DNA of 64,000 nt from JALZAI01 sp038212215 (GCA_038212215.1 JBBQUT010000001.1:310001-374000); one strand, 5' to 3'; shown: positions 50,512-61,184, counted from the stretch's first letter. Translations and numbers: made by a program. Notes: generated from the sequence alone by a model not told the origin.

Positions 50512-50527
50512 TCGAACAGACGTTCGA
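50512..50527 (-). promoter_or_regulatory. SOS (LexA) box of imuA'
   Basis: TCGAAC-N4-GTTCGA is a perfect palindrome matching the mycobacterial consensus. The ATG follows after 10 bp, and GATGAT overlaps its downstream edge as a -10 candidate. The box lies between the arcA stop and the imuA' start. Confidence 0.92.
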
Positions 50528-50532
50528 AGTAG

Positions 50533-51789
50533 TCAACCTCGCGGGGTCACCGGATCACGCAGCACGGGGCAGGTCATGCACCGGGCGCCGCCGCGCCCGC
50601 GACCCAGTTCACCGCCGGACACCGCCAAGACCTCGATGCCGTTCGTCTCCAGCAGCGCGTTGGTGACCACATTGCGGTCGTACCCGACGACCACGCCCGG
50701 CTCCAGCGCCAGGTAATTGTTCCCGTCGCTCCATTGTTCGCGCTCCGCGGCGCGCGCGTCGTCGCCGGCGCGCAAGATGCGCACCTCGGCGACCTCCAGC
50801 GCCTTCGCCAGCGCAACCGGTAGGGTGCCCGCCGGCTCGACATGCAGCGGCTCGCGCTCGTTGTCTCCGGGTGTGAGCCGCCACGCGCGTAGCCCGTCGA
50901 GGTTGAGGTTCGGGTACGCGACAAAGGTCGCTACGTCGACCATGGTCAGGACCGTGTCGAGGTGCATCATTGCGCGCGCCTGCGGGATGTCGACAGCGAT
51001 CACCACATGGGCGCTGGACGTTGCGAACAGCCGCCGCGAGAGCAGTTCGACAGCTGTGGGCGTCGTCCGCTCGCCCATCCCGATGAGCACCACTCCGGGC
51101 GCGAGCACGAGCAGATCGCCACCCTCCAGCGTCGCCGGGCGGTGATCGAGGTCGTCGTCGCCGTAATAGAAGTCGAACGGCGCGTCTCGAAACAGCGGGT
51201 GGTACCGGTACACCGCGCGGGTGTGCAGCGATTCGCGCACACGCGCCAGCTTCGCCATCGGGTTCACCGTCACCCCCCGACCGATCCACGCGGAGTTGTC
51301 ACGCTGGAAAAGTGTGTTCGGCAATGGTGGCAGGACGAGGTCGTCGTCGCCGAGCGCTTGCCAGCGCAAGCTAGCCGACGCTGGTGGCTCGAGATCGGAT
51401 TTGAGCACCCCGCCGATAAGCAACCCGGCCAGCGTGGTGGCATCGACGTCCTCGAGCAACCGCCGCACCGAATGGGCCATCTGCTCACCGAAGCGCTCGG
51501 GGGTGCACGTCCGGTCGACGACGAAGTGGCGCCCGTCCGGAGTGTCGAGGGCACCCGCGAGCAGCTCGGCGAATCGATGCACGACGGCGCCGCGGCTGCC
51601 CAGTACCTCCACGAAATGGTCGTGCTCGTCCCGGGCCCGCGACGCCCACGGCACGTCATCGAACAGAAGCGGGTGAATGTTGCTCGGGGTCAACCGGTCG
51701 AGCTCGCGGCCCGGCCGGTGCGTGACCACGTGGCGCAACCGTCCGATCTCGGAGTCGATACCGGGCTGCAATACGGCGCTGTCAACCAT
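50533..51789 (-). CDS. arcA: Arginine deiminase
   Basis: A 418-residue enzyme that converts arginine to citrulline and ammonia. It has EIGRLRHVVTHRPG, DDVPWASRARDEHDHF, FQRDNSAWIG, GGDLLVLAPGVVLIGMGERT, MHLDTVLTMVD and the active-site Cys in GGARCMTCP (about 403). The catalytic Asp, Glu, His and Cys of the guanidino-modifying family all have matches. No arcB, arcC or arcD is nearby, so it is not part of a full ADI operon here. It lies 23 bp downstream of the beta-lactamase-fold gene. Confidence 0.94.
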   Translation of the reverse strand: MVDSAVLQPGIDSEIGRLRHVVTHRPGRELDRLTPSNIHPLLFDDVPWASRARDEHDHFVEVLGSRGAVVHRFAELLAGALDTPDGRHFVVDRTCTPERFGEQMAHSVRRLLEDVDATTLAGLLIGGVLKSDLEPPASASLRWQALGDDDLVLPPLPNTLFQRDNSAWIGRGVTVNPMAKLARVRESLHTRAVYRYHPLFRDAPFDFYYGDDDLDHRPATLEGGDLLVLAPGVVLIGMGERTTPTAVELLSRRLFATSSAHVVIAVDIPQARAMMHLDTVLTMVDVATFVAYPNLNLDGLRAWRLTPGDNEREPLHVEPAGTLPVALAKALEVAEVRILRAGDDARAAEREQWSDGNNYLALEPGVVVGYDRNVVTNALLETNGIEVLAVSGGELGRGRGGARCMTCPVLRDPVTPRG

Positions 51790-51812
51790 GATCAGCTCTC
51801 TTCTCGGTGGTG

Positions 51813-52769
51813 TCAGTGCAGGATCGCATCCGCGGCCGCGGCCGCGAACTGTTGCACCAGACTGATGCCGGCGTCGAAATCAGCGTCGTGCTGGGTCATG
51901 ACCACGACGAGCAATCGGTGCCCCTCGACAGTGACGATTCCGGCGCTGTTGACGGCCCAGGCCCCTTCGGACTCGTCGTAGTCGTCGTCGTCCACTGCGA
52001 GCCAGCCATTCTTGACTGCTGCGACGCTGCTGTCGTCAGCGATCGCCGGGACACCCCAACGCTGATCGTCCTCGACATTGCGCATCAGCGTGAGCGCCAG
52101 CTTGCGGCTCGCTACTGACAGCGGTGAAGTCGGTCGGACGAGGTTCTTCAGCAGCTGCAACTGCTGCGGCGCGCTGGTGCGGGTGAGTCCCCAGTAGTAG
52201 CCGGGACCCGGCACGGTTCTCGACGGTGACAGTCCGAGCGCCGGCTCCAACTCCATCACTCGCTCGCGCCCGCCGATGTCGGCGAAGACGTCGTCCGCTG
52301 CGTTGTTGTCGCTGTTCTCGATCATCCGGGTGACGGTCGCGGTCTGCGAGTCGTCAAGTTGTGTGCCCGCGCGGTCGCGCTGAAGCAGCAGGGTCTCCAG
52401 CAGTTGCAGCTTCGCGAGGCTCGCTGTCCGCATCCCGGCGCGCGCTCCCGCCGATATCATCGCGCCCGTCGTGTCGTCATAGGCAGCAACTGATACGCGA
52501 TCCGGCCCGTGCCTCAAGACCATGGCGGCGAGGTGACGGTGCGCCGTCGGTGTCGGAGTGCTTTTCGTGGACGGTGAAGGGGTGAACGTCGGCGCAGTGT
52601 GCACTTTGGTCCCGGGCGCCGCGGTGTGCGCGCGCTTCCTGCCGTCGCTTGAGATCCATACCGCGATGGCGATCACGAGCGCGACGCTCAACACGACGAC
52701 AGCCGGCATCTCCAGCCGGTTGCGCAGAGAGGCACGACGTTGGACGCGCATCGGGACAGCGTGCCGCAT
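51813..52769 (-). CDS. Serine beta-lactamase-fold protein (class A-like)
   Basis: A membrane-anchored protein of about 318 residues. One helix at about 22-45 (PAVVVLSVALVIAIAVWI) precedes a Thr/Pro/Ser-rich linker and a catalytic domain with SxxK in TASLAKL, SDN in NSDNNAADDV and K-x-G in VKNGWL. All three motifs of a serine beta-lactamase or D,D-peptidase fold are there, but the domain is short and diverged, so hydrolysis of a beta-lactam is not implied. I chose ATG 52769; a TTG at 52835 would extend it by 22 codons. Confidence 0.75.
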   Translation of the reverse strand: MRHAVPMRVQRRASLRNRLEMPAVVVLSVALVIAIAVWISSDGRKRAHTAAPGTKVHTAPTFTPSPSTKSTPTPTAHRHLAAMVLRHGPDRVSVAAYDDTTGAMISAGARAGMRTASLAKLQLLETLLLQRDRAGTQLDDSQTATVTRMIENSDNNAADDVFADIGGRERVMELEPALGLSPSRTVPGPGYYWGLTRTSAPQQLQLLKNLVRPTSPLSVASRKLALTLMRNVEDDQRWGVPAIADDSSVAAVKNGWLAVDDDDYDESEGAWAVNSAGIVTVEGHRLLVVVMTQHDADFDAGISLVQQFAAAAADAILH

Positions 52770-52835
52770 CTCGGCGCCGCCAGGTCGTCGCCCCGCCAGC
52801 TTCGGGAAAAGTTTCTTGCGCGCTGACCTTCGCAA

Positions 52836-53297
52836 TACAGCTCATTCGGCCATGAGCGGGGCCGCGCCGGGCCCTCCCCGCGCCCTGCGCCGCGGCCGCG
52901 CCGCGTCACGGCCCGCCGGCCCGCGCGGGGCCGCGCCGGGCCGCGCAACGGCCCGCGATCTTCATCCATCGCCGCAGGCATAGGTCGCCGTGTGCTTGAG
53001 CATTGGCATCGGCGTGAGCCCGGAACGCAGAGGCTGGCTGAGCTGGGGCCCATCGATGAAGCGGCTGCCCGAAATCGGCTACTACGTCCGTCGCAGTCGC
53101 GTTGGTTTGCATGTGCAACAGCCGCTATCGGCGTAGAGCGGACCGCGATAGCGGCACTTGTGGGTGCAAACCGTTGCCCGGTCACCCGTGCACGCGGCTG
53201 GTCGCCGAATGCCCAACAGCCTCCAGATCCGCTCAGCTGAATGAAGATCGCCGCACCGCGCGCCGCTCAACGGCCGAGGCGACGTTGGCCGATCCCC
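52836..53297. other. Gene-poor region with GC-rich direct repeats and palindromic element
   Basis: A 462-bp gap. It holds a GC-rich tract with two copies of GGGGCCGCGCCGGGCC (52858-52873 and 52927-52942), a reverse copy of the dispersed motif ATGAAGATCGCGGGC (52951-52965), the palindromic element at 53101-53172, and a direct copy of the dispersed motif at 53241-53254. No convincing coding sequence is present. Confidence 0.6.
53101..53172. repeat. Imperfect palindromic dispersed element, copy 2
   Basis: A 72-bp element with outer arms GGTTTGCA/TGCAAACC and inner arms GCCGCTATCG/CGATAGCGGC, so most of it can fold as a hairpin. It matches 29538-29608 at GTTGGTTTGCATG, the CGCTATC-type arm and the GGGTGCAA(A)CC end. 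Confidence 0.55.
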
Positions 53298-54986
53298 CTA
53301 GCCGCGACGCAGGATTCGAGCTTCCCACGCCCGCAGCGTGAGTACCGGCTGCGCATCGGGCGCACTGTCGGGATAGTTGCCGAGGACGGTTTCGGCGTCG
53401 CTCCAGCCGGGGAGGTCGACGCGCTGCTCGGTGACGCCGAAATTTGCGATGACAAGCAGTTCGGTGCCCTCGAAGCGACGCGTGAAGGCATACACCTGCT
53501 CGTCATCAGCAAGCAGCATGGTGAAGTCGCCGAGCGCAACGACCGGTGACTCATGGCGCAGCGAAACGAGTCGGCGGTAATGGGTGAACACCGAGTCGGG
53601 GTCGTCCACCTGAGCGGCTGCGTTGATCTCGGCATGGTTCGGGTTGACGGCGATCCAGGGCGTACCGGTCGTGAAGCCGGCCTGCTCGCTCGCATCCCAC
53701 TGCACCGGAGTGCGCCCGTTGTCGCGACCCTGCGCGCGCAGCGCCGCGAGCACCTCGGCGGGGTCGTGGCCTGCGGCGCTCGCCGCGGCAAAGTAATTCA
53801 GCGATTCGAGATCACGGAAATCGTCGATCCCGCAGAACGGGTGATTCGTCATGCCCAGTTCTTCGCCCTGGTAGACGTAGGGCGTGCCGCGGTGCAGGTG
53901 CAGCACGGTGCCGAGCAGCTTCGCCGAGCGGACGCGGTACTCAGGGTCGTCGGTGCCGTAGCGCGACACCGCCCGCGGCTGGTCGTGGTTGTTCCAGTAC
54001 AGGCTGTTCCAGCCCGCCGTCGCCAGACCCTCCTGCCAGCGTCCAAACGAACGCTTCAAGTCGGTCAACCGCAACGGCGCGAGGTCGTACCGCCCGCCCG
54101 GACCGTGGTCGAGACCGACATGTTCGAATTGAAACACCATGTCGACCTCGCCGCGTGCCGGATCGGTGAAGCGCTGCGCATCTTTGATCGTCACGCCCGG
54201 CATCTCACCGACGGTGATCAGCCGCCGGTGGTCGGGGGCGATCACCTCGGTGTGCAACTCGTGCAGGAACTCGTGGATGCGCGGACCGCACCAGTAGAAC
54301 GCCGAACCGTCGCCGTACGGGCTGTTCAGGATCGGCGGGCCGTCCGCCAACGGCAGCACTTTCGAGATGTAGTTGATGACGTCCATGCGGAAGCCGTCGA
54401 CACCGCGCTCGAGCCACCACCGCAACATCTGGTAGATCGCCTCGCGCACATCGGGGTTCTCCCAGTTGAGATCAGGTTGCTTGCGCGAGAACAGGTGCAG
54501 GTAGTACTCGTCGGTCGCCGCGTCGAGTTCCCACACCGATCCCTGGAATGCCGCGATCCAGTTCGTCGGCTCCTTCGTCACGCCCTCGCGGGCGGGCGCC
54601 CACCAGTACCAGTCTCGCTTCGGATTGTCTTTGCTCGCACGCGATTGCACAAACCACGGATGCTCGTCGGACGTGTGGTTCACGACCACGTCGATCATCA
54701 GCTTCATGTCGCGCGCGTGCAACCCGGTGATCAACTCGTCGATGTCGGCGAGCGTCCCGAACATCGGGTCGACGTCCTGGTAGTCGCTGATGTCGTAGCC
54801 GTTGTCGTCCATCGGAGATCGGTAGAACGGCGATACCCACACGACATCGACGCCGAGCCGATGCAGGTAGTCCAGCTTCGAGATCAGACCCGGAATGTCA
54901 CCGATACCGTCGCCGTCGGAATCGGCGAAGCTGCGGGGATAAACCTGATAGACGACGGCGGACGTCCACCACGGGGCGCCGGGCAT
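53298..54986 (-). CDS. GH13 alpha-glucosidase (oligo-1,6-glucosidase-like)
   Basis: A 562-residue amylase-family enzyme. It has WWTSAVVYQVYPRSFADSDGDGIGDIPGLI, DVVVNHTSDEHPWF, the nucleophile Asp in GFRMDVINYIS, the acid/base Glu in VGEMPGVTI, and YWNNHDQPRAVSRYG. This is the GH13 pattern of intracellular alpha-glucosidases and oligo-1,6-glucosidases. I chose ATG 54986 because GAGGAG lies 6 nt upstream. It follows a cupin gene on the same strand. Confidence 0.93.
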   Translation of the reverse strand: MPGAPWWTSAVVYQVYPRSFADSDGDGIGDIPGLISKLDYLHRLGVDVVWVSPFYRSPMDDNGYDISDYQDVDPMFGTLADIDELITGLHARDMKLMIDVVVNHTSDEHPWFVQSRASKDNPKRDWYWWAPAREGVTKEPTNWIAAFQGSVWELDAATDEYYLHLFSRKQPDLNWENPDVREAIYQMLRWWLERGVDGFRMDVINYISKVLPLADGPPILNSPYGDGSAFYWCGPRIHEFLHELHTEVIAPDHRRLITVGEMPGVTIKDAQRFTDPARGEVDMVFQFEHVGLDHGPGGRYDLAPLRLTDLKRSFGRWQEGLATAGWNSLYWNNHDQPRAVSRYGTDDPEYRVRSAKLLGTVLHLHRGTPYVYQGEELGMTNHPFCGIDDFRDLESLNYFAAASAAGHDPAEVLAALRAQGRDNGRTPVQWDASEQAGFTTGTPWIAVNPNHAEINAAAQVDDPDSVFTHYRRLVSLRHESPVVALGDFTMLLADDEQVYAFTRRFEGTELLVIANFGVTEQRVDLPGWSDAETVLGNYPDSAPDAQPVLTLRAWEARILRRG

Positions 54987-55009
54987 TTCGTGCTCCTCAG
55001 CGAGCAAGT

Positions 55010-55384
55010 TCAGGCGAGCGAGTCGTCGTAGGCGGCGGTCAGCGGGCCGCCGGCGCCGCCGGTGTTCACGACTCCGGCGGGTTCGATCAGCATCGCGTGC
55101 ACCTCGCCGTTTGCGATCGGGCAGTGCGGCACGCCGCGCGGCACCACGTAGAGCTGACCGGCGCGCAACGTTACGTCGCCCTCTTGTTGTTGGATGGTGA
55201 GCTCGCCTTCGATTACGAGGAACAGCTCGTCGGTGTCGTGGTGGGTGTGCCAGACGAATTCACCGTCCAGCTTCACCAGCTTGATCTCGTAGTCGTTGAG
55301 CCGTGCCACGACCCGCGGTACCCAGTGCTCGGAGAACTCCGACAGCTTGTCGTCGATGTCAACAGCAAGATTGTGTTCGCTCAC
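55010..55384 (-). CDS. Cupin-domain protein
   Basis: A 124-residue single cupin. It has the metal-binding pattern EFVWHTHHDTDELFLVIEGELTI (His, His and Glu) and a second motif VVPRGVPHCPIANGE. The substrate is unknown. It is directly upstream of the GH13 gene on the same strand, 23 bp before that gene's start, so the two are probably one transcript. Confidence 0.9.
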   Translation of the reverse strand: MSEHNLAVDIDDKLSEFSEHWVPRVVARLNDYEIKLVKLDGEFVWHTHHDTDELFLVIEGELTIQQQEGDVTLRAGQLYVVPRGVPHCPIANGEVHAMLIEPAGVVNTGGAGGPLTAAYDDSLA

Positions 55385-55495
55385 GGACGTGAGTTTAGCC
55401 AGATCGGTATGGCCGTCACGGTTGCATCGTCAAGCACCACACCAAGCGTTCGGCGATGGCCTACCGTGACAGCATCGAGCCAACGGAGGCCACCC

Positions 55496-56260
55496 ATGGC
55501 AGTGTCGCTCGAAAAGCGGACCGCGGACGCTGAGGCGTCGATCGTCAGCCTGCTCAAGACCCAGCAGGCGAAGGGGATCGATCTCGGCGAGTTGGTCGCG
55601 CAGGTCGAGATCGCCATTGACTTCTCGGCCAGCATGGCGTCGCGGTACAAGGGCCGGGCCGGCGAGCCCGGTGAGGTGCAGACCGTCGTCGAGCGTGCGC
55701 TCGCACTGAGCCTGTCCGGCCTGGACGACGACGGAGTCGTGCCCGTGCACTTCTTCCATCACTCCGACTTCCCGGTCGAGCTGGTCGATCGCAGCAACTA
55801 TCTAGGATTCGTGGACCGCTGGGCAGCCGAGCACAGGATGGGGGCCACCGCTTATGGGCCGACCATCGAGAACATCCTGGGTGGCACCGCGCGCAAGAAG
55901 CGTTTCGGGCGCAGATCGCACGGCGTCGACGCCGCGGGTCTCGATGCCGAGAAGGACGAGCCACCCAAGTTCGTTATCTTCGTGACCGACGGTGCGCCCT
56001 CGGATCGCGATCACGTCACAAGACTGCTGGTGGACGCTGCACCGCGCCCCATCTTCTGGCATTTCATCGGCCTCGGCTTCGCGCCGAGGTTTCTCGAACG
56101 GCTCGACACGATGGGCAACCGCGTGATCGACAACGTCGGCCTGACCGAGTACGACGACACACTTGGCATGACCGACGAGCAGTTCTTCGACGACGTCATT
56201 GGCGAGTTTTTCACCTCGTGGCTCCCCGCAGCGCGCCGGCTCGGCATTACCCGCAAGTAG
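55496..56260 (+). CDS. VWA-domain protein, TerF/TerY-like
   Basis: A 254-residue protein with a von Willebrand A fold and MIDAS motif DFSASMASRYKG (D-x-S-x-S), then VHFFHHSD, GATAYGPTIENIL, FVTDGAPSDRDHV and WHFIGLG. It resembles the C-terminal VWA domain of TerF-type stress-response proteins, but no other ter genes are nearby. I chose ATG 55496 because AACGGAGG lies upstream; the longer frame overlapping the cupin gene is a shadow. It converges with the aldolase gene 14 bp downstream. Confidence 0.88.
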   Translation: MAVSLEKRTADAEASIVSLLKTQQAKGIDLGELVAQVEIAIDFSASMASRYKGRAGEPGEVQTVVERALALSLSGLDDDGVVPVHFFHHSDFPVELVDRSNYLGFVDRWAAEHRMGATAYGPTIENILGGTARKKRFGRRSHGVDAAGLDAEKDEPPKFVIFVTDGAPSDRDHVTRLLVDAAPRPIFWHFIGLGFAPRFLERLDTMGNRVIDNVGLTEYDDTLGMTDEQFFDDVIGEFFTSWLPAARRLGITRK

Positions 56261-56274
56261 CAGCCCGTGGCGTG

Positions 56275-57186
56275 TCAGGTAGCTGGCGCCTTCGTCACCG
56301 ATGCCTCGAAGATTTGCGCGATCGACGAATCCAATTTCGCGTCGAATTGCTCGTCGGTCTGCTCGTCGGACAGTCCTTCGAGTAACGCGCGGGAGAAACT
56401 CGCGATCATGGTGGAATCCCGGGCAAGCAGCTCACACGCCTTGTCGCGGCTGTAGCCGCCGGACAGGGCGAGCACCTGGAGCACGCGCGGGTCGGCGGCG
56501 AGCTCGGCGTACCAGCCCGGCTGGGTCGGGATCGTCAGCTTGAACATGATCGTCGCGTCGTCGGGTAACTCGTCGACGTGCGCGTGCAACGCCTCGCGCA
56601 GCAGGGCCTCGGCTTCGTCCTTGTGCGGGCTCTTGATGCTGACTTCCGGCTCGAGGACGGGGACCAGCCCGGCAGCCGAGATGCCCGCGGCCAACTCGAA
56701 CTGTTGATCGACGATGGCTGCCACCCCGTGCTCGTCCGCGTCGTGTATGACCGAGCGCATCTTCGTGCCGAACATCGCATGCCGATTCGCCCGCTCGAGC
56801 AACTCCTCGAGTCCGTCGATCGATTTCATGAGTTGGACGCCGTGCTGCTCGTCAGCGAGCCCCTTGTCCACTTTCAGGAACGACACGACGCGCTTCTCGT
56901 CCCAGAGGTACCTCGTCGTCGGGACGCCACGCACTTCGCGTTCCATTGTCTGCTCGAACAGGATTGCCGCCAGGACGCGCGAGCCGTCGAAAGCCGGGCT
57001 GGTGACCACCCGCGTACGCATCTCGTGGACGAGATCAAACATCTCGGCCTCGGAGCTGTAGCGGTCCTCGGCGATTCCGTAGCCGCGCAATGCCTTGGGT
57101 GTGCTGCCGCCGCTCTGATCGAGAGCTGCAAAAAAGCCCCGGCCGGAACGGATGACTTCGAGTTGTTTCGGGTCCATGACTGCCAT
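56275..57186 (-). CDS. fda: Fructose-bisphosphate aldolase, class I (single-chain bacterial type)
   Basis: A 303-residue Schiff-base aldolase. It has RGFFAALDQSGGSTPKAL, FLKVDKGLADEQHG with the lysine region, GLVPVLEPEVSIKSPHKDEAE, MFKLTIPTQPGWY, and LALSGGYSRDKAC. It splits fructose-1,6-bisphosphate without metal. I take ATG 57186; ATG 57177 (MDPKQ) is equally possible. It converges with the VWA gene and follows the AlkZ-like gene by 53 bp on the same strand. Confidence 0.93.
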   Translation of the reverse strand: MAVMDPKQLEVIRSGRGFFAALDQSGGSTPKALRGYGIAEDRYSSEAEMFDLVHEMRTRVVTSPAFDGSRVLAAILFEQTMEREVRGVPTTRYLWDEKRVVSFLKVDKGLADEQHGVQLMKSIDGLEELLERANRHAMFGTKMRSVIHDADEHGVAAIVDQQFELAAGISAAGLVPVLEPEVSIKSPHKDEAEALLREALHAHVDELPDDATIMFKLTIPTQPGWYAELAADPRVLQVLALSGGYSRDKACELLARDSTMIASFSRALLEGLSDEQTDEQFDAKLDSSIAQIFEASVTKAPAT

Positions 57187-57239
57187 TCTCTCAACTCTGG
57201 CAAGAGGCCTCTCAAGCCCGGACAACAGGAGCACGGCCG

Positions 57240-58325
57240 TCAGGCCAGTTGCACCTCGGTGCGGTCAGCGTCGGCGGCGAGCAGGCGAAGCAGGCCGGCG
57301 CCCTCGGCCCGCACCGCGTCGGTCTCACCCGTCGGCAGCGCCTCGAAGCAACGGATGTTCAGGCACGCGAATCGCTTGTCACGCTTCAGATTCCAGACCG
57401 CAGCCACCGAGCCGTCGACAAGCAGCGCGCCGGGCAGCACCCCGTTACTGGACTGAATCGCCATGCGGTGCGCATCGGCGAAAATGAAATTGCGGTCGGA
57501 GTGTGCGAGCAGCACGTTGTCGAAGTCGGGCAGGAAGCGCGGCGGGGCCGGCGTGTCGGCGGGTGGACGCGGCGCGCGCGGCAGGTCGAACAGCTCCCGT
57601 CCCCTATCGTCGTGCAACACCCGCAGCCTGGGACGCAGTCGCGCCAGCACCTCGGCCATTCCGGTGATCCGACTCCAGGTGACGAGATCGGCAGCCGTTG
57701 CCGGACCGAACGCGGCGAGATAGCGCAGCGCGACGCCGTCCCAGGACGGTTCGGGATCGAGCTCGCGACCGAGCCACTGTTGCGCGGTCGCCAGTGTCGT
57801 CGCACCGGAACTGTTCCACAGCCCCCGCGGCGGCAGTTGCACCAGCGGCAGCACCGAGCGTGCCGCGTGCGCGAGATCGCGTGGCACCCGATCCGGCCAG
57901 GTCTCGGCAAGAGCGATGCCCAGTTGCGCGGGTGTGCGTGGACGTTCCTGCAGAATTCGCACCGCCGCCCCAGCGAGCTCGTCGAGATCCAGGCCGTCGA
58001 GCGAGCGACGCATCGCCGGCGTGGTCACTTCACGCAGCACCGCCGGCTGCGTCAGCGGCCGCAGCCGCAGCGCGTCCCTGGCCGAGACGAGATGGATGGT
58101 GCTGCGCATCAGCGCGATCCGCACCGCACGGCGCGTTTCGAGCAGCGTCGACAGCGACATCGGATCGAAGTCGCGAATCCGCGACCACAGCGCGGTATAC
58201 GGACTGCGCGGTGTCTGCGCTTGCAGACCGACGAGATGTTCGACGACAGCGAGCGGCTTGGTTGCCCGGCGCTCGATCAGCAGTTGCCGAGCGAGCAAGG
58301 CGCGGTTGCGGGCGCGGGCATTCAT
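57240..58325 (-). CDS. HTH_42 family, AlkZ-like DNA glycosylase
   Basis: A 361-residue winged-helix protein (HTH_42/YcaQ superfamily) of which AlkZ excises interstrand crosslinks or N-alkylpurines. It has RNRALLARQLLIERR, the candidate active-site loop VGLQAQTPRSPYTALWSR with a Q-x-Q arrangement as in AlkZ, LMRSTIHLVSARDAL, RYLAAFGPATAADL and LPDFDNVLLAHSDRN. Base excision or crosslink unhooking is an inference from the family. It lies 10 bp after the aminotransferase gene on the same strand. Confidence 0.82.
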   Translation of the reverse strand: MNARARNRALLARQLLIERRATKPLAVVEHLVGLQAQTPRSPYTALWSRIRDFDPMSLSTLLETRRAVRIALMRSTIHLVSARDALRLRPLTQPAVLREVTTPAMRRSLDGLDLDELAGAAVRILQERPRTPAQLGIALAETWPDRVPRDLAHAARSVLPLVQLPPRGLWNSSGATTLATAQQWLGRELDPEPSWDGVALRYLAAFGPATAADLVTWSRITGMAEVLARLRPRLRVLHDDRGRELFDLPRAPRPPADTPAPPRFLPDFDNVLLAHSDRNFIFADAHRMAIQSSNGVLPGALLVDGSVAAVWNLKRDKRFACLNIRCFEALPTGETDAVRAEGAGLLRLLAADADRTEVQLA

Positions 58326-58335
58326 CGGACTCTGA

Positions 58336-59693
58336 TCAGACGACGTGCTTGTCGGTCACCTCGAGCGCGTCGTCGAGAATCGCGAGGCCCTCGCGCAATT
58401 CTGCTTCGGTGATCGTGCACGGCGGGACGACGTGGGTGCGGTTGAAATGCGTGAACGGCCACAATCCGCGTTGCTTGCAGGCGCCGGCGAATTCGGCCAT
58501 CGGCGCGGCCGCTGCACCCGAGGCGTTGTAGGGGACGAGCGGCTCACGGGTCTGCGGATTTCGGACGAGCTCGATTGCCCAGAACACGCCCAGCCCGCGT
58601 ACCTCGCCGACGCACGGATGGCGATCGGCGATCTTGGCCAGTTCCGGGGCGAGCACGTCCGTGCCGAGGGCTCGGGCGTGCTCGACAATGCCCTCTTCCT
58701 TGAAGATGTTGATCGATGCGACAGCGGATGCGCAGGCGAGCGGGTGGCCGGAATAGGTAAGGCCGCCGGGGTACGGCCGCTCGTCGAAGGTGGCGGCGAT
58801 CGCGTCGTTGATCAGCACCCCGCCGAGGGGAATGTAGCCGGAGTTCACGCCCTTCGCGAAGGCGATCAGATCCGGGACGACGCCCCAGTGATCGAGGGCG
58901 AACCATTCGCCGCAGCGGCCGAATCCGGCCATCACCTCGTCCGCGATCATGACGATCCCGAACTCGTCGCAGATCTCGCGTACGCCTGCTAGGTATCCCG
59001 GCGGCGGGACGAGAATTCCGTTGGTGCCGACCACGGTTTCCAGAATGATCGCGGCGATTGTGACTGCACCTTCCACCATCACCATGTCGCGCAGGTGCGC
59101 GAGGGCCCGCGCGCATTCCTCCGATTCGGAGGTGGAATGAAATGGTGAGCGATAAGGATAGGGCCCCCAGTAGTGCACGACCCCCGGCATTCCGGGTTCC
59201 GCGCCCCAACGCCGCGGGTCGCCCGTCATGGAGATCGCGCCGGCCGTGGCGCCATGGTAGGAGCGATAGGCGGCGAGGATCTTGTGCTTGCCTGTGTGCA
59301 GGCGCGCCATGCGCATCGCGTTCTCGGTCGCTTCGGCGCCACCGTTGGTGAAGAACACCCGGTTGAGGTCACCCGGCGCGAGTTCAGCGATCAGGCGTGC
59401 TGCCTCGGAGCGGGCGTCATTGGCGAACGAGGGCTGGATGGTCGTCATCCGCCCGGCATAGTCCTGAATCGCCGCGACGAGCTTCGGGTGCTGGTAACCG
59501 ATGTTGACGTTGACCAGCTGTGATGAGAAATCCAGGTACGTCTTGCCCTCGTAGTCGGTGAAGTGCGACCCGAGCGCGGACGCGATCGGCAGCGGGTCGA
59601 TCAACTTCTGCGCCGACCACGAGTGAAACACGTGGGCCTTGTCCAGCGCGGCAACGCTCGCGCCGTCGGTCGGGATGCCGTCCAACACGTTGC

Positions 59694-59697
<4 letters not shown>
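58336..59697 (-). CDS. Class III PLP aminotransferase (omega-amino acid:pyruvate type)
   Basis: A 453-residue fold-type I transaminase. It has VFFTNGGAEATENAMRMAR, YRSYHGATAGA, MIADEVMAGFGR, the PLP lysine in AFAKGVNSGYIPLGGV (about 280), and LTYSGHPLACASAV. It probably acts on beta-alanine, taurine or a similar omega-amino acid, because the downstream-coupled dehydrogenase acts on malonate-semialdehyde-type products. I chose ATG 59697: it overlaps the mmsA stop by 4 bp. The longer frame to 60024 is a shadow of mmsA. Confidence 0.9.

Positions 59698-61184
<1,487 letters not shown>

Noticed and set aside
55097..56260. Longer VWA-protein frame overlapping the cupin gene
   Set aside because: The 5' part is antisense to the cupin gene and shows no domain. 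ATG 55496 has a good ribosome-binding site.
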